Shown here in pieces: positions 10,859 to 22,554 of a DNA stretch of 64,000 bases; positions within the stretch are counted from its first letter, which is position 1, and the number at the start of each line of letters is the position of its first letter. The notes beneath the pieces are model-generated. The model was not told the origin of the DNA, did no database searches, and saw nothing but the letters and a program-made list of their open reading frames with translations. The DNA comes from Nectonema munidae (taxonomy: Eukaryota > Nematomorpha > Nectonematoida > Nectonematidae). The translations under genes were made by a program, and so were the position numbers. The stretch lies in NCBI GenBank assembly GCA_030549495.1, contig JAUIRK010000866.1, positions 434,001 through 498,000 of the forward strand, given 5' to 3'.

Positions 10859-12190
10859 CATACAGATATAATTTAATTTATATACACATATAACTTATAT
10901 ACTAATGCAGCATACTATAGAATTCTGCAATATTATTTCATAAGTGATTGTTTGTATGACAGACAATCACAAAAAATAAAGTTTTTCTAGGGCATATAAC
11001 TTTTTCATGAATTTTCATTTGTATAGTACGGCATATGATTATAAAACCAATCATGTACTGCAAAAGATACTACGTTATCATTCAAAAAGTCATTTCAATA
11101 TATATTTGGCATATAACATTGGGGAAAAAAGCTTACTTGAAGTTGAATTTCATGTGAGCCATGGTACACTTGAATATGTGTTGGATCAAACTGTCAGTGA
11201 AAAAAAGCTTAAAAATAAAGAAAGGAGAAGTCAATAATTTCGCTCCGTTTCTACGACAAGGAGGATGCGTTATAATGTCTCTGATATTACGGCGTGGAGG
11301 TCAACTAGACCACTTGGGTGTCCAGAAATACTGTTTTATCAGGAGCAATAAGAGAGTCTGAAGTAATATCCTCTTGAATATGATTTCTTCTCTTCAACAA
11401 AATGTAAAACACTATTGGGATATCCCAATAGCAATATAATGAAGTTCCTCATCTACGTCATACTAATGAACATCATGCGTTGTACTATGATTCATAGAAA
11501 CCATTTCTTTACATTTAGTTACATATCACATCACAAGTATAATTCATTTACACTGTATTCAATTTTACATTCAATATACATTTATATGAAAGACGTCATT
11601 TTTTGAAAAACTAAAACTGATAGTATAAGATGAATATAACACAGGTTCAGAAGTTGAAGTTCATAAAGCATAACTTCTGGAACTTGAAGTTTTTAAAATA
11701 TTACGTTTAGAAATTGTGTTTTGCACAGATAATACTACCACAAGATGCTGTCTAGAGTTGGTTTAATCACAGCTTCGAACTTTCACCTGCTCGAATCACG
11801 ATCTAACAATGCTTATGCATAGTTCAACACAAGCGCCATAAAAGTATTTTCTTGATGAAAACATGCTGTGTATCTTCATTAATTTGAACAAATCATGAAT
11901 TGATAACTTTTAGAGTTCACTAAAAAACTTAAGGCCTTCTGAAATAAAAATAAATTATGGAAGGAAATAATTTGACTCAATCATTATCAAATTCATTAAA
12001 TTAGCCTTCTAAAAACTCAAAAAGAGTTGTAAAATAAAACAAACAGAAAAGTTGGAAAACACGATAGAAAAAAATTGTAACAAATATCATAGATATAATA
12101 AAAGATTTTTTTTCAATTGCAAAAAAATTTGAAGACATTAATTGTTCTTATGGAGTTTTTTACCAATAGATCGTACCACGCGTTTTGTGA
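10859..12190. other. Intergenic DNA without supported gene
   Basis: Two overlapping plus frames of 76 and 66 codons (11,007-11,361) show no family I recognise and no splice context; they are recorded as unassigned. The rest is AT-rich. Confidence 0.3.
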
Positions 12191-12194
12191 AAAT

Positions 12195-12215
12195 TGTCGT
12201 CCTGAAGGGGGTTAA
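12195..12215. repeat. piggyBac-type terminus
   Basis: GTCGTCCTGAAGGGGGTTAA ends in the TTAA target and resembles the right end of the MITE at 28,953 (GGTCCTGAAAGGGTTATTAA). The opposite end was not found. Confidence 0.4.
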
Positions 12216-12917
12216 TGATCATCTGAATTTTATCAATAAAATGTGATTTTTAATTTCGTTTACTTTGATGTATTCATATTAAATTAAAATAGATATTTTA
12301 ATATATAAAATTTATTTTATATTTTTGTTTTAAGTTAGAAACACTAAAATAGAATTCACAAACTAAAAATTAGAACTTTTTTCATGATATATAATTTATC
12401 CACATTGCGAATTATAATTAATTATTGTAACTTTATCGTATTTTGCCTTTTAGATACAATGAAATTAATTGTTTATCCAAATACAAAATTCGAGAACCTT
12501 ATAATCCCCTAAAAGTGTAATAATTATTCCGCCATCAAATGTTAAAAAAGAATGAATTTTTAGCAAGAAAAAGAGGTTCCAAACTTGACAGTATAAAGCT
12601 GTCACTCCCAAAGCAGTATCAAAAATTGCCCGATGGACGCAATTTAAAAATTTTTCAAAGGTAAAAATCGCTATTGAACTAAAACTTATAAACATATTTA
12701 TAAATAAAACCGACTATACATGTAACTACGATAGGGATATAACGCTATCAGCATGAGAGCAAATATAGCATTAAAGATCCCATTGCAAAAAGAAGCATGG
12801 ATTCTCTTTGGATTTCAAGTTTAGTTGAATTGCTAATTTATTCTCAAAAAGTAGTATAACAAGATTTGAAGAGCTTTTCAAAGGAAGCAAGCATCTCAGA
12901 TCTTCGATAGTTGCTAT

Positions 12918-14651
12918 TAGTGCTCTGCACGGGTTTTGCGAGACCCGCACACGCGGGGCGGACGTGGGTTGTCCACAGCAAAATTTTTGCGAGGATATAA
13001 GTGGGTTTTATTAACATAGTGCGGACTATCTGTGGGTTGTCGGCATTCACTTTTATGCAAGTTTTTATGAGTGCATAATTGCCTTTTTGGAAATAGCTTA
13101 TTTTTTATTGCTATGTGTTACGTATATTGGAAAGAGATTTGCATTGAGTAAATGGTGTGTGATGACGTGAAATCGTAATTGAAATAGAAAGATAGAGCAG
13201 GTTTCATTAGCGTGATTGATGCGTGTACAAGAGAAGGAGAAAAAAAATCAAATAATAACAATGTCATATTTTTGAAATATCCATTATAAAATATTATTCT
13301 ATAATTCATTTTTTTGTTGTTTTCTTTCAAAAACTATAATTTATAGTTGTTCTATATCTTCTTATAAAAAAATCTATAAAACATATCTTCTTATATCAAT
13401 TTTTTTTATCGATTTGGATTTTACCGCTTGTAAAGTATGCTTTCAAGCTTTCGCTATTGTGGAACCTACGTTTTACGTACCCTGATTTTCCGTTCCCTGG
13501 ATTTTACGTCTTCGCCAAATGATCGATGACGTCATCTTTTTGGTCATTAAATGCATTATTAATACGTTTTTTCTTTGTGATTTTATGTATTAAAAAGTTT
13601 ATAAAGGTTAATAAATTATTGTCTTTCAGTTTTATTTCACTATGAGTAATTTAAATAACGCTAATTAGATCGCAAAACAATGCATTCTAACACTGAACGT
13701 ACTGTACAGTGTACTTGCTATCTCCGATGCTATTCTTGTTGTTTTCGTATGATGAGCGCGCATTGTCAAACATCACTTGTGAATGAATGGGCGCCTTCTT
13801 ATTAACCGGCGCCTTTTCCTAGAGCAGACTAAGTTGAGTATAATTGATAAATAATACACACACACTGATATTTTTTATTTAAGACTTTATTATGAAAACA
13901 GCTCAACTTCAGAGATGATCATCCAACTTCACTGCAGTAGTCTTCTTTAGCTGCCATAGTCCCTCACGTCGTACACGGTGTGACCTACGTTTTTCATCCG
14001 CCGTTCGGTCCCGTGCCGTAAGTAAAACGTAGGTTCTAGTCTACTTCTATTCTTAGGAGACACAAGTGCAAAATATATCCTAATTAAACTTTACTGACTG
14101 ATGCTATCAAGCCAGTTTTGAATAATACTAACGTTATTTCGAAAGCTAAAAACGAAAACATTACACTGGCATGCGCCCGTTTTATAGTTAAAGATCTTAG
14201 ACCATTTGAAAGGATCGGTTGTGGTGGATTCATTGACTTAGTTCAAGAGGTAAACAACTCTAACGCTTTCTTTAAATTTGTAAAATTATTTTATTTGAGA
14301 AAACAAACTATGCAAATTAAAAAAATGAAAATTTGAAAAATTCAAGGGCTAATCTTTTGTGATTATATATTCAAAATATTACAATTGTTGATGGAACAAT
14401 TTATTTATTCAGATAACAAAAGATGTTAAGACAATTTTTTCAGACAAAACTTTATTTGTAAAAAAATTAATAATATATTTAAAAGTAGTATAGTATATCT
14501 AAGATTTTTTTCCAAGCATGTTAAGGATATAAATAACATTTAATTAGCTTTGTATTATTTGGATAAAATGCATGGCGGGTGCGGGTTCAAATTGAAAAAA
14601 TGCGGGGCGAGGCGGTTGCGGACAACTTTTTACAAACCGCGCAGGGCTCTA
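12918..14651 (+). mobile_element. hAT element with 8 bp target duplication
   Basis: The left end begins TAGTGCTCTGCACGGGTTTT and the right end, reverse complemented, begins TAGAGCCCTGCGCGGTTTGT. The borders are GTTGCTAT (12,910-12,917) and GTTACTAT (14,652-14,659), 7 of 8 identical, as expected for the hAT superfamily. Inside, 14,118-14,250 encodes ITLACARFIVKDLRPFERIG then CGGFIDLVQEV. This is the conserved stretch after the BED zinc finger of hobo/Ac/Hermes-type transposases (I-x-K-DLRPF-x-x-V-x-x-x-GF). The rest of the transposase is missing, so this is a deleted copy. A second TIR element (13,461-14,036) is inserted within it. Confidence 0.85.
13461..14036. mobile_element. TIR element nested inside the hAT copy
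   Basis: Left end GAACCTACGTTTTACGTACC; right end, reverse complemented, GAACCTACGTTTTACTTACG, so about 18 of the first 20 positions match. It is 576 bp long with no coding potential and includes GGGCGCCTTC/CGGCGCCTTT repeats near 13,790-13,815. No target duplication was recognised, so the superfamily is open. It lies wholly within the hAT element, so it inserted later. Confidence 0.75.
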
Positions 14652-15000
14652 GTTACTATCCAAATTTTATTTTAGATGAAAATGACATCGATTTCAATGT
14701 GTGTACTTATACGTAGGATAAAATTAAACAAGCTAAAAACGCACAGCTAATTTATAACGCGCTCTACTTACCTATACTATACTGTATTAACAAACTAAGG
14801 TTTTTAGTTTAAACGTAAAAATCGCTTCAATATGAAATTACAATTGTCGTTTGGAAAAAAATGTAGATTTCTGAGCATCCTATCCTTTAGATTCGCCTTA
14901 GAAAAAATAGTCATGGTATATCAATTTTTTTGTCAATTCCTACGTTTCATATACAAGAAAACCATGGTTGTGCACGCACAATGTTAAAATTGTTTGATTT
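14652..15000. other. AT-rich spacer
   Basis: No gene or clear repeat recognised. Confidence 0.3.
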
Positions 15001-15002
15001 TT

Positions 15003-15135
15003 CGATGCCCAAGGCTCCCAGCTCTGAAAAACAAAAATGACAAGTAACTGTGATAAAGCATCTCAAGCATAATGTGAGAATATCGCCTTACAGCTGAAGT
15101 GTTCTGATATCTCCAACCAACCAAGGATGTCAGAC
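15003..15135 (+). repeat. SINE-like repeat, copy 1
   Basis: Shares CATCTCAAGCATAATG, GGCTCCCAGCTCT-like text and the ending AACCAACCA with 20,420-20,600, where a tRNA-like B-box precedes it. This copy lacks most of the tRNA-like head. Confidence 0.6.
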
Positions 15136-15165
15136 TATTTATCGACTTTTGTAATCACTAGGAGT

Positions 15166-16530
15166 CGGATTCAGTTATTTAGCCCCGACTCCTACGCCTA
15201 GTTACAAGAATGCAAAAAAGTTTCTAAGAAAATTAATTTTTATTTGTAAAAAAGAAAATATATATATACAAAACTCAAAAATATTTATTCTGTAAAAATT
15301 TGGCAAATGTACCCATTATGAAGAAGGGTTGCAAAAAGATTATAAATAGTTGAGAGGACACACTGAAAATAAATTATCAAGCACTTTCGAATCTAGGTTT
15401 CTTTATAGAGATAAAAATAATAAGTGAAATTGTCAAAAAGAGTGGAAGGAAGCTACAGGAAAGTCTAGTCTTTACATCTGTGAACATAAAACAACACAAG
15501 GCTCGTGGCGTCAGGAAGACCAACAACTCCATTTCTGTATAATTTTTTAACATTAATGACTTCACCTATATATAATTTTGTGACTTTGACTTTAAAAATT
15601 TATAATTATGCAACATCAACTTTTCTGATTCAAATATTATAAATCTCCAAAAAGTGTGATGACATGTACCTTATTTCAAGGTCGTTTGTGAATGTCCATT
15701 TCAAATAGTCATGGGAAGATTTCCAGAATTTTACATTTCTACATTGTGTTGCAAGTAAAATGTTTGATTCTTCAACATAATTTATTAAAAGGTTCTATTG
15801 GTTTGTATTTGTAGTTTAGTCATCCTTGCATTGTCTTCAAAAAATTTTTGAAATTATTACTTATAACCTTTTTATCTAGGACAAAACAATAGGATTCATA
15901 AATTAAATTTATCCTAAAAAATTTTTCCAAGGGTATGTGGGTTAAAAATTTTTTCTTAAAAACTCTTTACAACTAAGTTTTGCTCCTTTATAAACATTCT
16001 TTAATTTTTCAGCCTTTTTCTATGAGTTGCAAAGATAGAAGGCTTGGACTAAAATGAATTTATATTTTTATCGCAATAAAGAAACTCAGTTTCGAAAGCG
16101 CTTGGTAAAGTTTTCAGCGTGCCTCTCAACTATATATAATAATCCCTTTACAATCAGAAAGATATAATATTTGTACCTGAAAAATCCTGCCACGCCCAGA
16201 TGCAGCATATTAAACATATGAAAAGATTCGTCATTTACAAGCAAGGTTGAAAAAGTTAGGGGGGAAATTTTCAACTTCGACTACTTAAAAACTTGGTTAA
16301 TTTTTATTAACTAAAAGATCAGCAATAATTGTAACTCTTTTCAAAATTTTCATCTGTGTGTATTTCACATTCTAAGTTTCCATTTCCAAGCTTCCGACTT
16401 AGACTAAGGAATGTATACGTTCAAAAATTGAACTATTTTCTAATACATAAAAAACGCCTGACTCTGACTCCCAAATTTCTTTAGACACCGACTACTGATT
16501 CCTATAGAATCTCCGACTACCCAGCCCGAT
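15166..16530. repeat. Repeat block bordered by GACTCC-type motifs
   Basis: The left side has AGGAGTCGGATTCAG and CCCCGACTCCTACGCC; the right side has TGACTCTGACTCCC and GACACCGACTACTGATTCC. Between them, 15,545-16,080 is a 0.5 kb repeat whose reverse-complement copy lies at 50,885-51,440. A shared marker is CACACTTTTTGAAGATTTAT on the second copy against the reverse complement near 15,640. No coding content recognised. Confidence 0.6.
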
Positions 16531-16733
16531 TTACAGGATAAGTGAAACAAACTAGAAGAACTATCTCAAAAAATTATTAAAACGATATTATTTAAAAATA
16601 AAAGAAGTTTAAATTTTATTTAACATTTGGAGCAAAAAGAGAAGAGAGAGCCACGATGTTTCTAACTTTCTTAGATGAAAAGACTAAAGAAAAAACGAAA
16701 AGGTCATATTTGCGATCTAAAAGAACTTCCTAC

Positions 16734-19261
16734 TTACCTTAAAAAAGGAAGAATGGGAGCACTTCCAGATTCGGGAGAAGGAATTGTGTTCATTCCTAAA
16801 AACAAATTTTAGAACATGGTATTGAAAACAACAAAATACAAATTAGTTCTAAATGAATGCGCCGATTAAAAATACGATCAAAAGTAGTCTTTGTGGACAA
16901 GTGGGCGAAGAAAGCTTTTCAGGATTAATTCAAAAGAAATGAAACGGATCATTATGTACAAGTGGTGTTTGAAGATTTGATCCTTAGAAATGGTTTAATT
17001 GTATTTAAAAGCATATTCTCCGTTGAAAAATGGAAATGAATAGTTAAAATCAATAACCCTGAATGCCTACGTAAATTTAAAACACAAGCTTCATTCCGGT
17101 TGCATACTTTGGAATTATGTTTGCTTCTATTCTTGATGGTATAGATACCATATGATGTTTTCATCGAGAAAAGACACAATTGGACCTCTTGTATCGAAGT
17201 ATGAGCAAGGAAATTTTATGCCGGTATCGAGACAAGGCCGGCCATCTAGACAAACTTACTCACGTCTCCAATTGGCCGTGTTTGATGTACACAAATGATA
17301 ACTTGTACGGTTGAAAGAGGGTAGAAAACTTGTCATCCCCAACCTGTATACTACGATGGCTTCCATTCGATAGTTTGCTATATTTATGTTTTGATACAAA
17401 TGATTAGAAAGAAGGGGACAACTTTATGTTTATATTTTGCTAGAGATTTGATATACTTCTTTAAGTGGGAGACGATGTTTTAAAAATTAGTACCAATATT
17501 TTTGCAATTTGCACCATTTTAAATAACACATTTCTCAATTAATCAAAGAATCCAAAAATATTCTTTAAAACAAATATAGGTAGGCAATTTAGCAAAAAAA
17601 TATTGTGTTTTTGAAAAGGAATAGAGAAGCAATTTTTAATGATCCCTATGTTATAGTGGTAGTATAAGGAAGTATTAGAGTTTTAAAAAAGAATCATAGT
17701 ACCATTTCTAATCTAACTCTGTTATTAATAAGAGATATTTAACTTATGGTTAGGGTTAAATGTGGTTATTTTTATAATATAATTTGCAAAAATAATAAGA
17801 AATTTTAGGTTTATGGTCAAGGTTAAATAATGTTGTTTTTATAAAAAATTTATGTTTAATAGAATACCATAAAGATCAATCTGTGCGAATTTTTTTTAAT
17901 ATATCGTTGGCTCCTGTTACTTTTAGTTCTATATGCATGATTTGATAAAAATGATAAGAGAGACAGGGTTAACTTTCTTTTTTAAAAGTAACGAGTGCCA
18001 ATGATATGTTTAAAAAAAATTTCGTTTTGAGCTTTTGTGTAGAATTTTGAAATGAGGCTTTCAATATGTATGTAAAATAATTTTAGAAATTTTTCTATTT
18101 AAATATATAAGCTCTGACAACTTGTCACCCCAGAGGTTTTGACAGGCCTATGATAACTGTATGTAATGAATAGTCATGTCGAAATTTCAAAATTTGTGAA
18201 TCATTGTTATAGATCAACAAAGAAAACAAAATCATTCATATATGATAGATCACTACTCATTGGATCTAATTAAGACTTTATCCCTGCTTATCGCCCTTTA
18301 CTAGTTATTTAAACCGACGGTCACAGTTGCCTTTTTATCGTTATATATGCTACCAAGTGAAGGTTTTTACCATGACTAAAAATTATCTCTTTTGTAAATC
18401 TTTAGGGTGAAACGATTTTCCTCAGCTACTCATCTCATTAATTGTCAACAAGCCTGGTTCATATCAAATAAATTGGTTAGATGGATCGATTATTCTGTAC
18501 TGAGATACTTTTTAAATTTTTAGCAACGAAATGTTACCAAACTAGATCAGTAATGCAGAAAAACAAAGAATCATTCTTCATATTCTACCTAATCATATAT
18601 TCGGTTAGTAAAGTAAATTGAAAATATATTTAGGACTTCGGTCTATAAATTAACGATATGAAGGGGTTAATTAAAACGTATTGCCAACTATAAGCAACCA
18701 AAAAAAACGAACATCTAAGAATAAAGATGCTACATTTTCCCTTACTTGTGTATTCTATTACATTAATTTAACTTTCACTTACAGTAATCAATAAAGCAAA
18801 TGTTTTAACATCAAATTACTATTTTACCTGTAAAAAATGAACATGTGAACGTTTCAGCTAAACTCCTTAAAAAAGAGTAGGTTCAAATTATCCTTAATTT
18901 TATACTTATTGAAAATACCCAACAACTAATTTTTTATCTTGGCAAAGGTGGCTAAAGGCAAAAATACAGATAATAGTTTTATATTAAAAAAATATATAGA
19001 ATATTTAATTTCTATCATATGATGTAAGCATTGATTGAAAAGAGAAAAGGTTAATTTTTTAGAAAATTTTATTTTCAATTTTCATATCAAAGCTAAAATA
19101 GAAAAATTAGTTATTAAAATACCTAAATATATAATAAAAGGCACGTATCCCCATTGAAAAACTTTGAATATTATATTCAGTAAATTTGCCAAACGTTTCT
19201 TCGCACCAGAGACATTTACACTCTTAGATTTAACAGGAGGCATGCCAAAGTCTACGTCCAT
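16734..19261 (-). CDS. TOMM7: TOM7, mitochondrial outer-membrane translocase subunit
   Basis: TOM7 is a small tail-anchored subunit that controls assembly of the TOM import pore in the mitochondrial outer membrane. Exon 1 (19,261-19,123) and exon 2 (16,795-16,734) join in matching phase across a 2,327 bp GT-AG intron to give 66 residues. Residues 19-47 read GAKKRLANLL...FQWGYVPFIIYLG (residues 29-34 omitted), matching GAKDRL...WGFVPLVLYLG of insect TOM7. The membrane helix ends at the conserved WG-x-x-P-x-x-x-YLG. The C-tail reads MNTIPSPESGSAPILPFLR and stops, against FMKGAEPGMPPLNLFSLLWQ in flies. The N-terminus has an unusual extension of about 17 residues (MDVDFGMPPVKSKSVNV). The intron carries an old repeat (17,246-18,010). 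The divergent C-tail leaves some doubt about exon 2. Confidence 0.8.
17246..17590 (-). repeat. Interspersed repeat, inverted copy of the 4.4-5.0 kb block
   Basis: Its reverse complement follows 4,390-4,970: a GATTCTTTGATTAATTGAG-like start, then AACATCGTCTCCC, CTAGCAAAATATAAAC and CCATCGTAGTATACAGGTTG. It lies in the TOMM7 intron. The block at 17,700-17,850 just beyond it holds an imperfect duplication of a TTATGGTTAGGGTTAAAT-like segment (period about 75 bp). Confidence 0.7.
17898..18010. repeat. Palindromic hairpin MITE, copy 2
   Basis: Left end ATATCGTTGGCTCCTGTTAC; right end, reverse complemented, ATATCATTGGCACTCGTTAC. The middle (TATGCATGATTTGATAAAAA) is the reverse complement of the middle of copy 1 at 4,259-4,372. 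It lies in the TOMM7 intron, about 300 bp from the repeat block it accompanies. Confidence 0.75.
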
Positions 19262-19700
19262 TTTGAAAATATAGAGCTAAATTGAATCAAAAAAAATTAT
19301 TAAGGAAAGATGTTTGTAGTTTTTAGATTTCTCATATTATTCTTTTATATTCCCAGCTGATATTATACAAAACATATTATGACAGCCCTTAAGCCTCACT
19401 TATCTGAAGTTAAAAAGTCTATAGGAAAATTTATCATGGTAGTCGAATATAAACTAAGAATTTGTTCCTATAAGTTATTTATTAGTATCTCTTAAATAAA
19501 ATGAAAAAAATCTATCTCATATTATATACCTAAAAGTAAAGGTACCTAGTTTTTCATCGAAATGTTTTATATTGAGTAATTTAATGCTTTTTTCAAACCC
19601 AAATAGGTTTAAAATGAGAAATATTTTGGACAAGATCAAATAGGTCTCAAATTACTGACTTTTAGTTTACGAGTCTAACTTGATATCCTATATGTTTATT
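19262..19700. other. Upstream region of TOMM7
   Basis: AT-rich sequence upstream of the minus-strand TOMM7 start; no exon or clear promoter motif could be identified. Confidence 0.3.
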
Positions 19701-19709
19701 CTTCAATAA

Positions 19710-20010
19710 ACCAGGGTATTTTTCCTGATAGGTTAACAATTACGAAAGTTCTATAGTTTCTAAAACCTAATAAGCAACCTACATCTTTTGATTCGTATAG
19801 ACCATTTTCTATTTTATCGAGTTTTACAAAGGTCTTCGAAAAATTGCTCTCTAATAAATTGGTTAATTGTTAAGAAATATTCACTTTCTACAAACATAAG
19901 TTTGGCTTTCGTCCAAATAAATCTAATATGATGCCCTATTTGAGCTTTAATTATCTGTAGCTTCTGCATATGAAGAAATTAAACACTTAATTTGATTTTT
20001 CTTAAACTTT
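19710..20010 (+). mobile_element. LINE reverse transcriptase fragment (Jockey/CR1-like)
   Basis: One plus frame reads GIFPDRLTITKVL, FDSYRPFSILSSFTKVFEKL, LSNKLVN, then YKHKFGFRPNKSN. This is the fingers region of a non-LTR reverse transcriptase (family: YRPISLLS-x-x-SK-x-FEK-x-x-x-x-RL then QFGFRPNHST). Two in-frame stops and the lack of any downstream YADD block show a short dead fragment. Confidence 0.8.
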
Positions 20011-20221
20011 TATAGCGTTAACCATAAAAAAATTTCTATAAATTCTATAGATGAACACAAAATTTCAATTTATTATATATTTTAACCAGTAGGACTTTTT
20101 AACAAATAGACACAAATATGTTCTTTATTTACAAATAAGAACTTGAAATTAAAAATAATATTTAATAAATGCTTAAAATAAAAGGATACACAGATATTTA
20201 AGTTTGAACGACGGCTGGTAA

Positions 20222-20320
20222 TTCTTTGTCATAATTCAGATTGTGCAATGTTTTTACAAATATGAAATGTGCTATTTTTGTGATTGTAATAAAGAGCAGT
20301 CGTAAAAATTGAATTTCTTT
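20222..20320 (-). repeat. Duplicate of the pogo transposase leader
   Basis: Nearly identical to 21,674-21,774 over about 95 bp, including the codons for Met-Thr-Lys read on the minus strand, after which the two diverge. It appears to be the 5' end of a second, truncated pogo-like copy. Confidence 0.6.
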
Positions 20321-20419
20321 TTTATATATTTTTTATATATTCTATATAGCTATGTTAAGTTTTTGTTTGTATGTAAATATTTAATTTTATTCTTATTTAA
20401 CAAATAAAAATTCTGAGCT

Positions 20420-20600
20420 TCAATGATTTTTAGGGTCTACCTCTCATCTTAACCGTTGAAGTTCAGGGGTTCAATCCTAAATGCTCCCAACTCTTAAAAA
20501 CAAAATTACAAAATCCTTGATTAACCATCTCAAGCATAATGCAAGCATATAGCCTTAAAAGAGAAAGAGCTTTGATATCGAACCAACCAAATTAAAAATC
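20420..20600 (+). repeat. tRNA-derived SINE-like repeat, copy 2
   Basis: Has a pol III B-box-like GGGGTTCAATCC at about 20,466, preceded by GGGTCTACCTCTCATC, then the body shared with 15,003-15,135. A short SINE is the simplest explanation. Confidence 0.55.
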
Positions 20601-21183
20601 AAGTTATTATTTTAATGTTTTAAATTCTTTTTTAATTTTTTATAATTCAATTTCAAATTAATAAGTTATATTAGTTTTATGCTGAGAATAATTCTTCTAT
20701 GTATAATTAACTTCTTTGAATATTTAAATTTGTTTTTATCTGGTTGGATGTATTTGGGTATATTTGCGTGTATTTGACTAGTGTTCTTTCAAATTCTCCA
20801 TCCATGATGCAGCAAAGAACAACGATCAAATGTTCTTTTGATTTTTTTCTACCTTTTCATTTTTCATAACGAAAATAAAAGGTCCTAATAAGGAACTTCA
20901 AGGAAAAAGTTTTCTTTTTCATCCATTATAGATCTCACTTGTTTTGTATTTGTCAATGATTGATAGAAACTTGTCCTTCAAATCAAAAACAACACTCGTA
21001 GTAGCCTTGTTTATAGCTGCATAGGCATCCATTTAAAGTCTTAAAGTTAGGCAGATTCAGATCTTTAGCGTAGCGGAGAGAACGTCCTTGCTTTGAAGGC
21101 CCACTGATAAATGTTGTGCGCTCATGTTTTGAAACCATTCACACAATTGTTTATTTAGACTATCGTTTTATGTTGATATATTT
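20601..21183. other. Spacer with an unassigned short frame
   Basis: A minus-strand frame near 21,030-20,925 encodes about 37 residues beginning MDAYAAINKATTSVVFDLKD. I do not recognise it and see no splice support. Confidence 0.3.
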
Positions 21184-21479
21184 CAGGGGCACACATGCTC
21201 AAAATTATTGGTGGGCAGGAATTTTTTTGCAATTTACAAATTTACTAGTTTGGAAATACCACGGAAGACAAAATATTCAAGCAATCCTTTTAATAGAGAT
21301 GGTGAATTTATAAGACTATTTTATATTTTTTTTTGCAAAATTGATGAAATTTAAAAACTATACTTCCATCGAAAATATTTTTATTAAATTTAGACAACGC
21401 ATATACACATGTTTAAAAAAAATTCAAAATTATTGAGGGGGCGAATAGGCTTTTCACCCCCTCCGGATGTGCACCCCTG
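21184..21479. mobile_element. hAT MITE with 8 bp target duplication
   Basis: Left end CAGGGGCACACATGC; right end, reverse complemented, CAGGGGTGCACATCC. The borders are ATATATTT (21,176-21,183) and ATATATGT (21,480-21,487), 7 of 8 identical. It is 296 bp with no coding potential. Confidence 0.75.
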
Positions 21480-21499
21480 ATATATGTTACCTTTTGCTA

Positions 21500-21775
21500 T
21501 TAGAACATCGATTTCCTCGATATGTATCTAAAATATGGCTCAATTTCCTTTCTTCTTATAATATTTTGGGCTTGTGTTCGCACAATATTGAACATTTCAG
21601 CCAATTGTCGGGTACTTTTACAACCAGTAACATTTAAAAGAACAACCTTTTGTTGAAGCGAAAGTTTGTTTCTTTTCTTTGTCATAATTCGGATTGGGCT
21701 ATGTTTTTACAAATATGAAATGTGCTATTTTTGTGATTGTAATAAAGTGCGGTCGTAAAAATTTAATTTCTTTTT
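21500..21775 (-). pseudogene. pogo/Tigger transposase N-terminus
   Basis: A 61-codon minus frame begins MTKKRNKLSLQQKVVLLNVT and continues GCKSTRQLAEMFNIVRTQAQ then NIIRRK. This is the CENP-B N-type helix-turn-helix (family: LSLEQKVEVI-x-x-x-x-x-GKSQRQLAEKFGVGKTQIQNIL). The catalytic domain is absent. The leader at 21,674-21,774 is duplicated at 20,222-20,320. Confidence 0.8.
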
Positions 21776-21854
21776 AATAATTCATTTTTATAGGTCGGCA
21801 ATCAACATTAATAATAATTGATCAAAATAACAACATAAGAGATGTGACAAAAAT

Positions 21855-22500
21855 TTGATGCTCACAGAATGTGAATTGTCACTCTTCAAAGAATGGGAGG
21901 CTATAGGATTATTAAATGCATTTTTTATCAGCATGAGAAATTCAGTTATTATTTCTATGTGTATGTGTATAAATCAAATGTTTAATAATAGTGCAAATAA
22001 AGTGATGAAAAGTTGGATGATGATTTTACAATGTGAGAACAAAAATACAGATGGTGATTAAAGAAGGAGGAGCATAGTCATAAAAATCAATCAAATCTAC
22101 TCTATGTTGCTGTGACTCACTTTTGCAAACGTCAATTTTCATCGTGTATAACTCAGAAAGAGTAGAATTATTCTTCCCTTAATGAACATTTAATATTCGT
22201 TCAAAGTAGAATTTACTGACCGTAGATTGCAGGAGTGACCGTTATACGCGTCAATATTATAATGTATTTAAACATAGAGGGTTATGGGCTGAATAAACTG
22301 GTCGTACTAGAAATGTTGATTGCTATTCAAGATTGGCCGTAGAGAGGAGTTATACAGCATAAAATGAAGATTAGCCATTTCGATGGATAGATTCCCATCT
22401 CGTTTTCCTGCTCCCCTATAAACTTTAAATTGTTAATTATATCTTCCAATACCAATATGAAGGTCTCATTTTCAAAGTGTTTCATTTTTCTCTCTTTTAG
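21855..22500. other. Region upstream of NHP2, no clear gene
   Basis: A 68-codon plus frame (21,855-22,061) begins with a TTG-type start and has no recognisable domain. The sequence is less AT-rich than its surroundings, but I could not assign an exon. Confidence 0.3.
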
Positions 22501-22554
22501 CCTGGTGTTCGTAACATCAGCGATATTATCGAAGGAAAAATGTCTAATGAATAA
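22501..22554 (+). CDS. Exon-like fragment, possible last exon of an unknown gene
   Basis: A good acceptor (TTCTCTCTTTTAG type) is followed by an open 17-codon frame, PGVRNISDIIEGKMSNE, a stop, and an overlapping AATAAA. No matching upstream exon was found and the peptide is not one I recognise. It ends about 235 bp before the NHP2 start. Confidence 0.3.
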   Translation, partial: PGVRNISDIIEGKMSNE

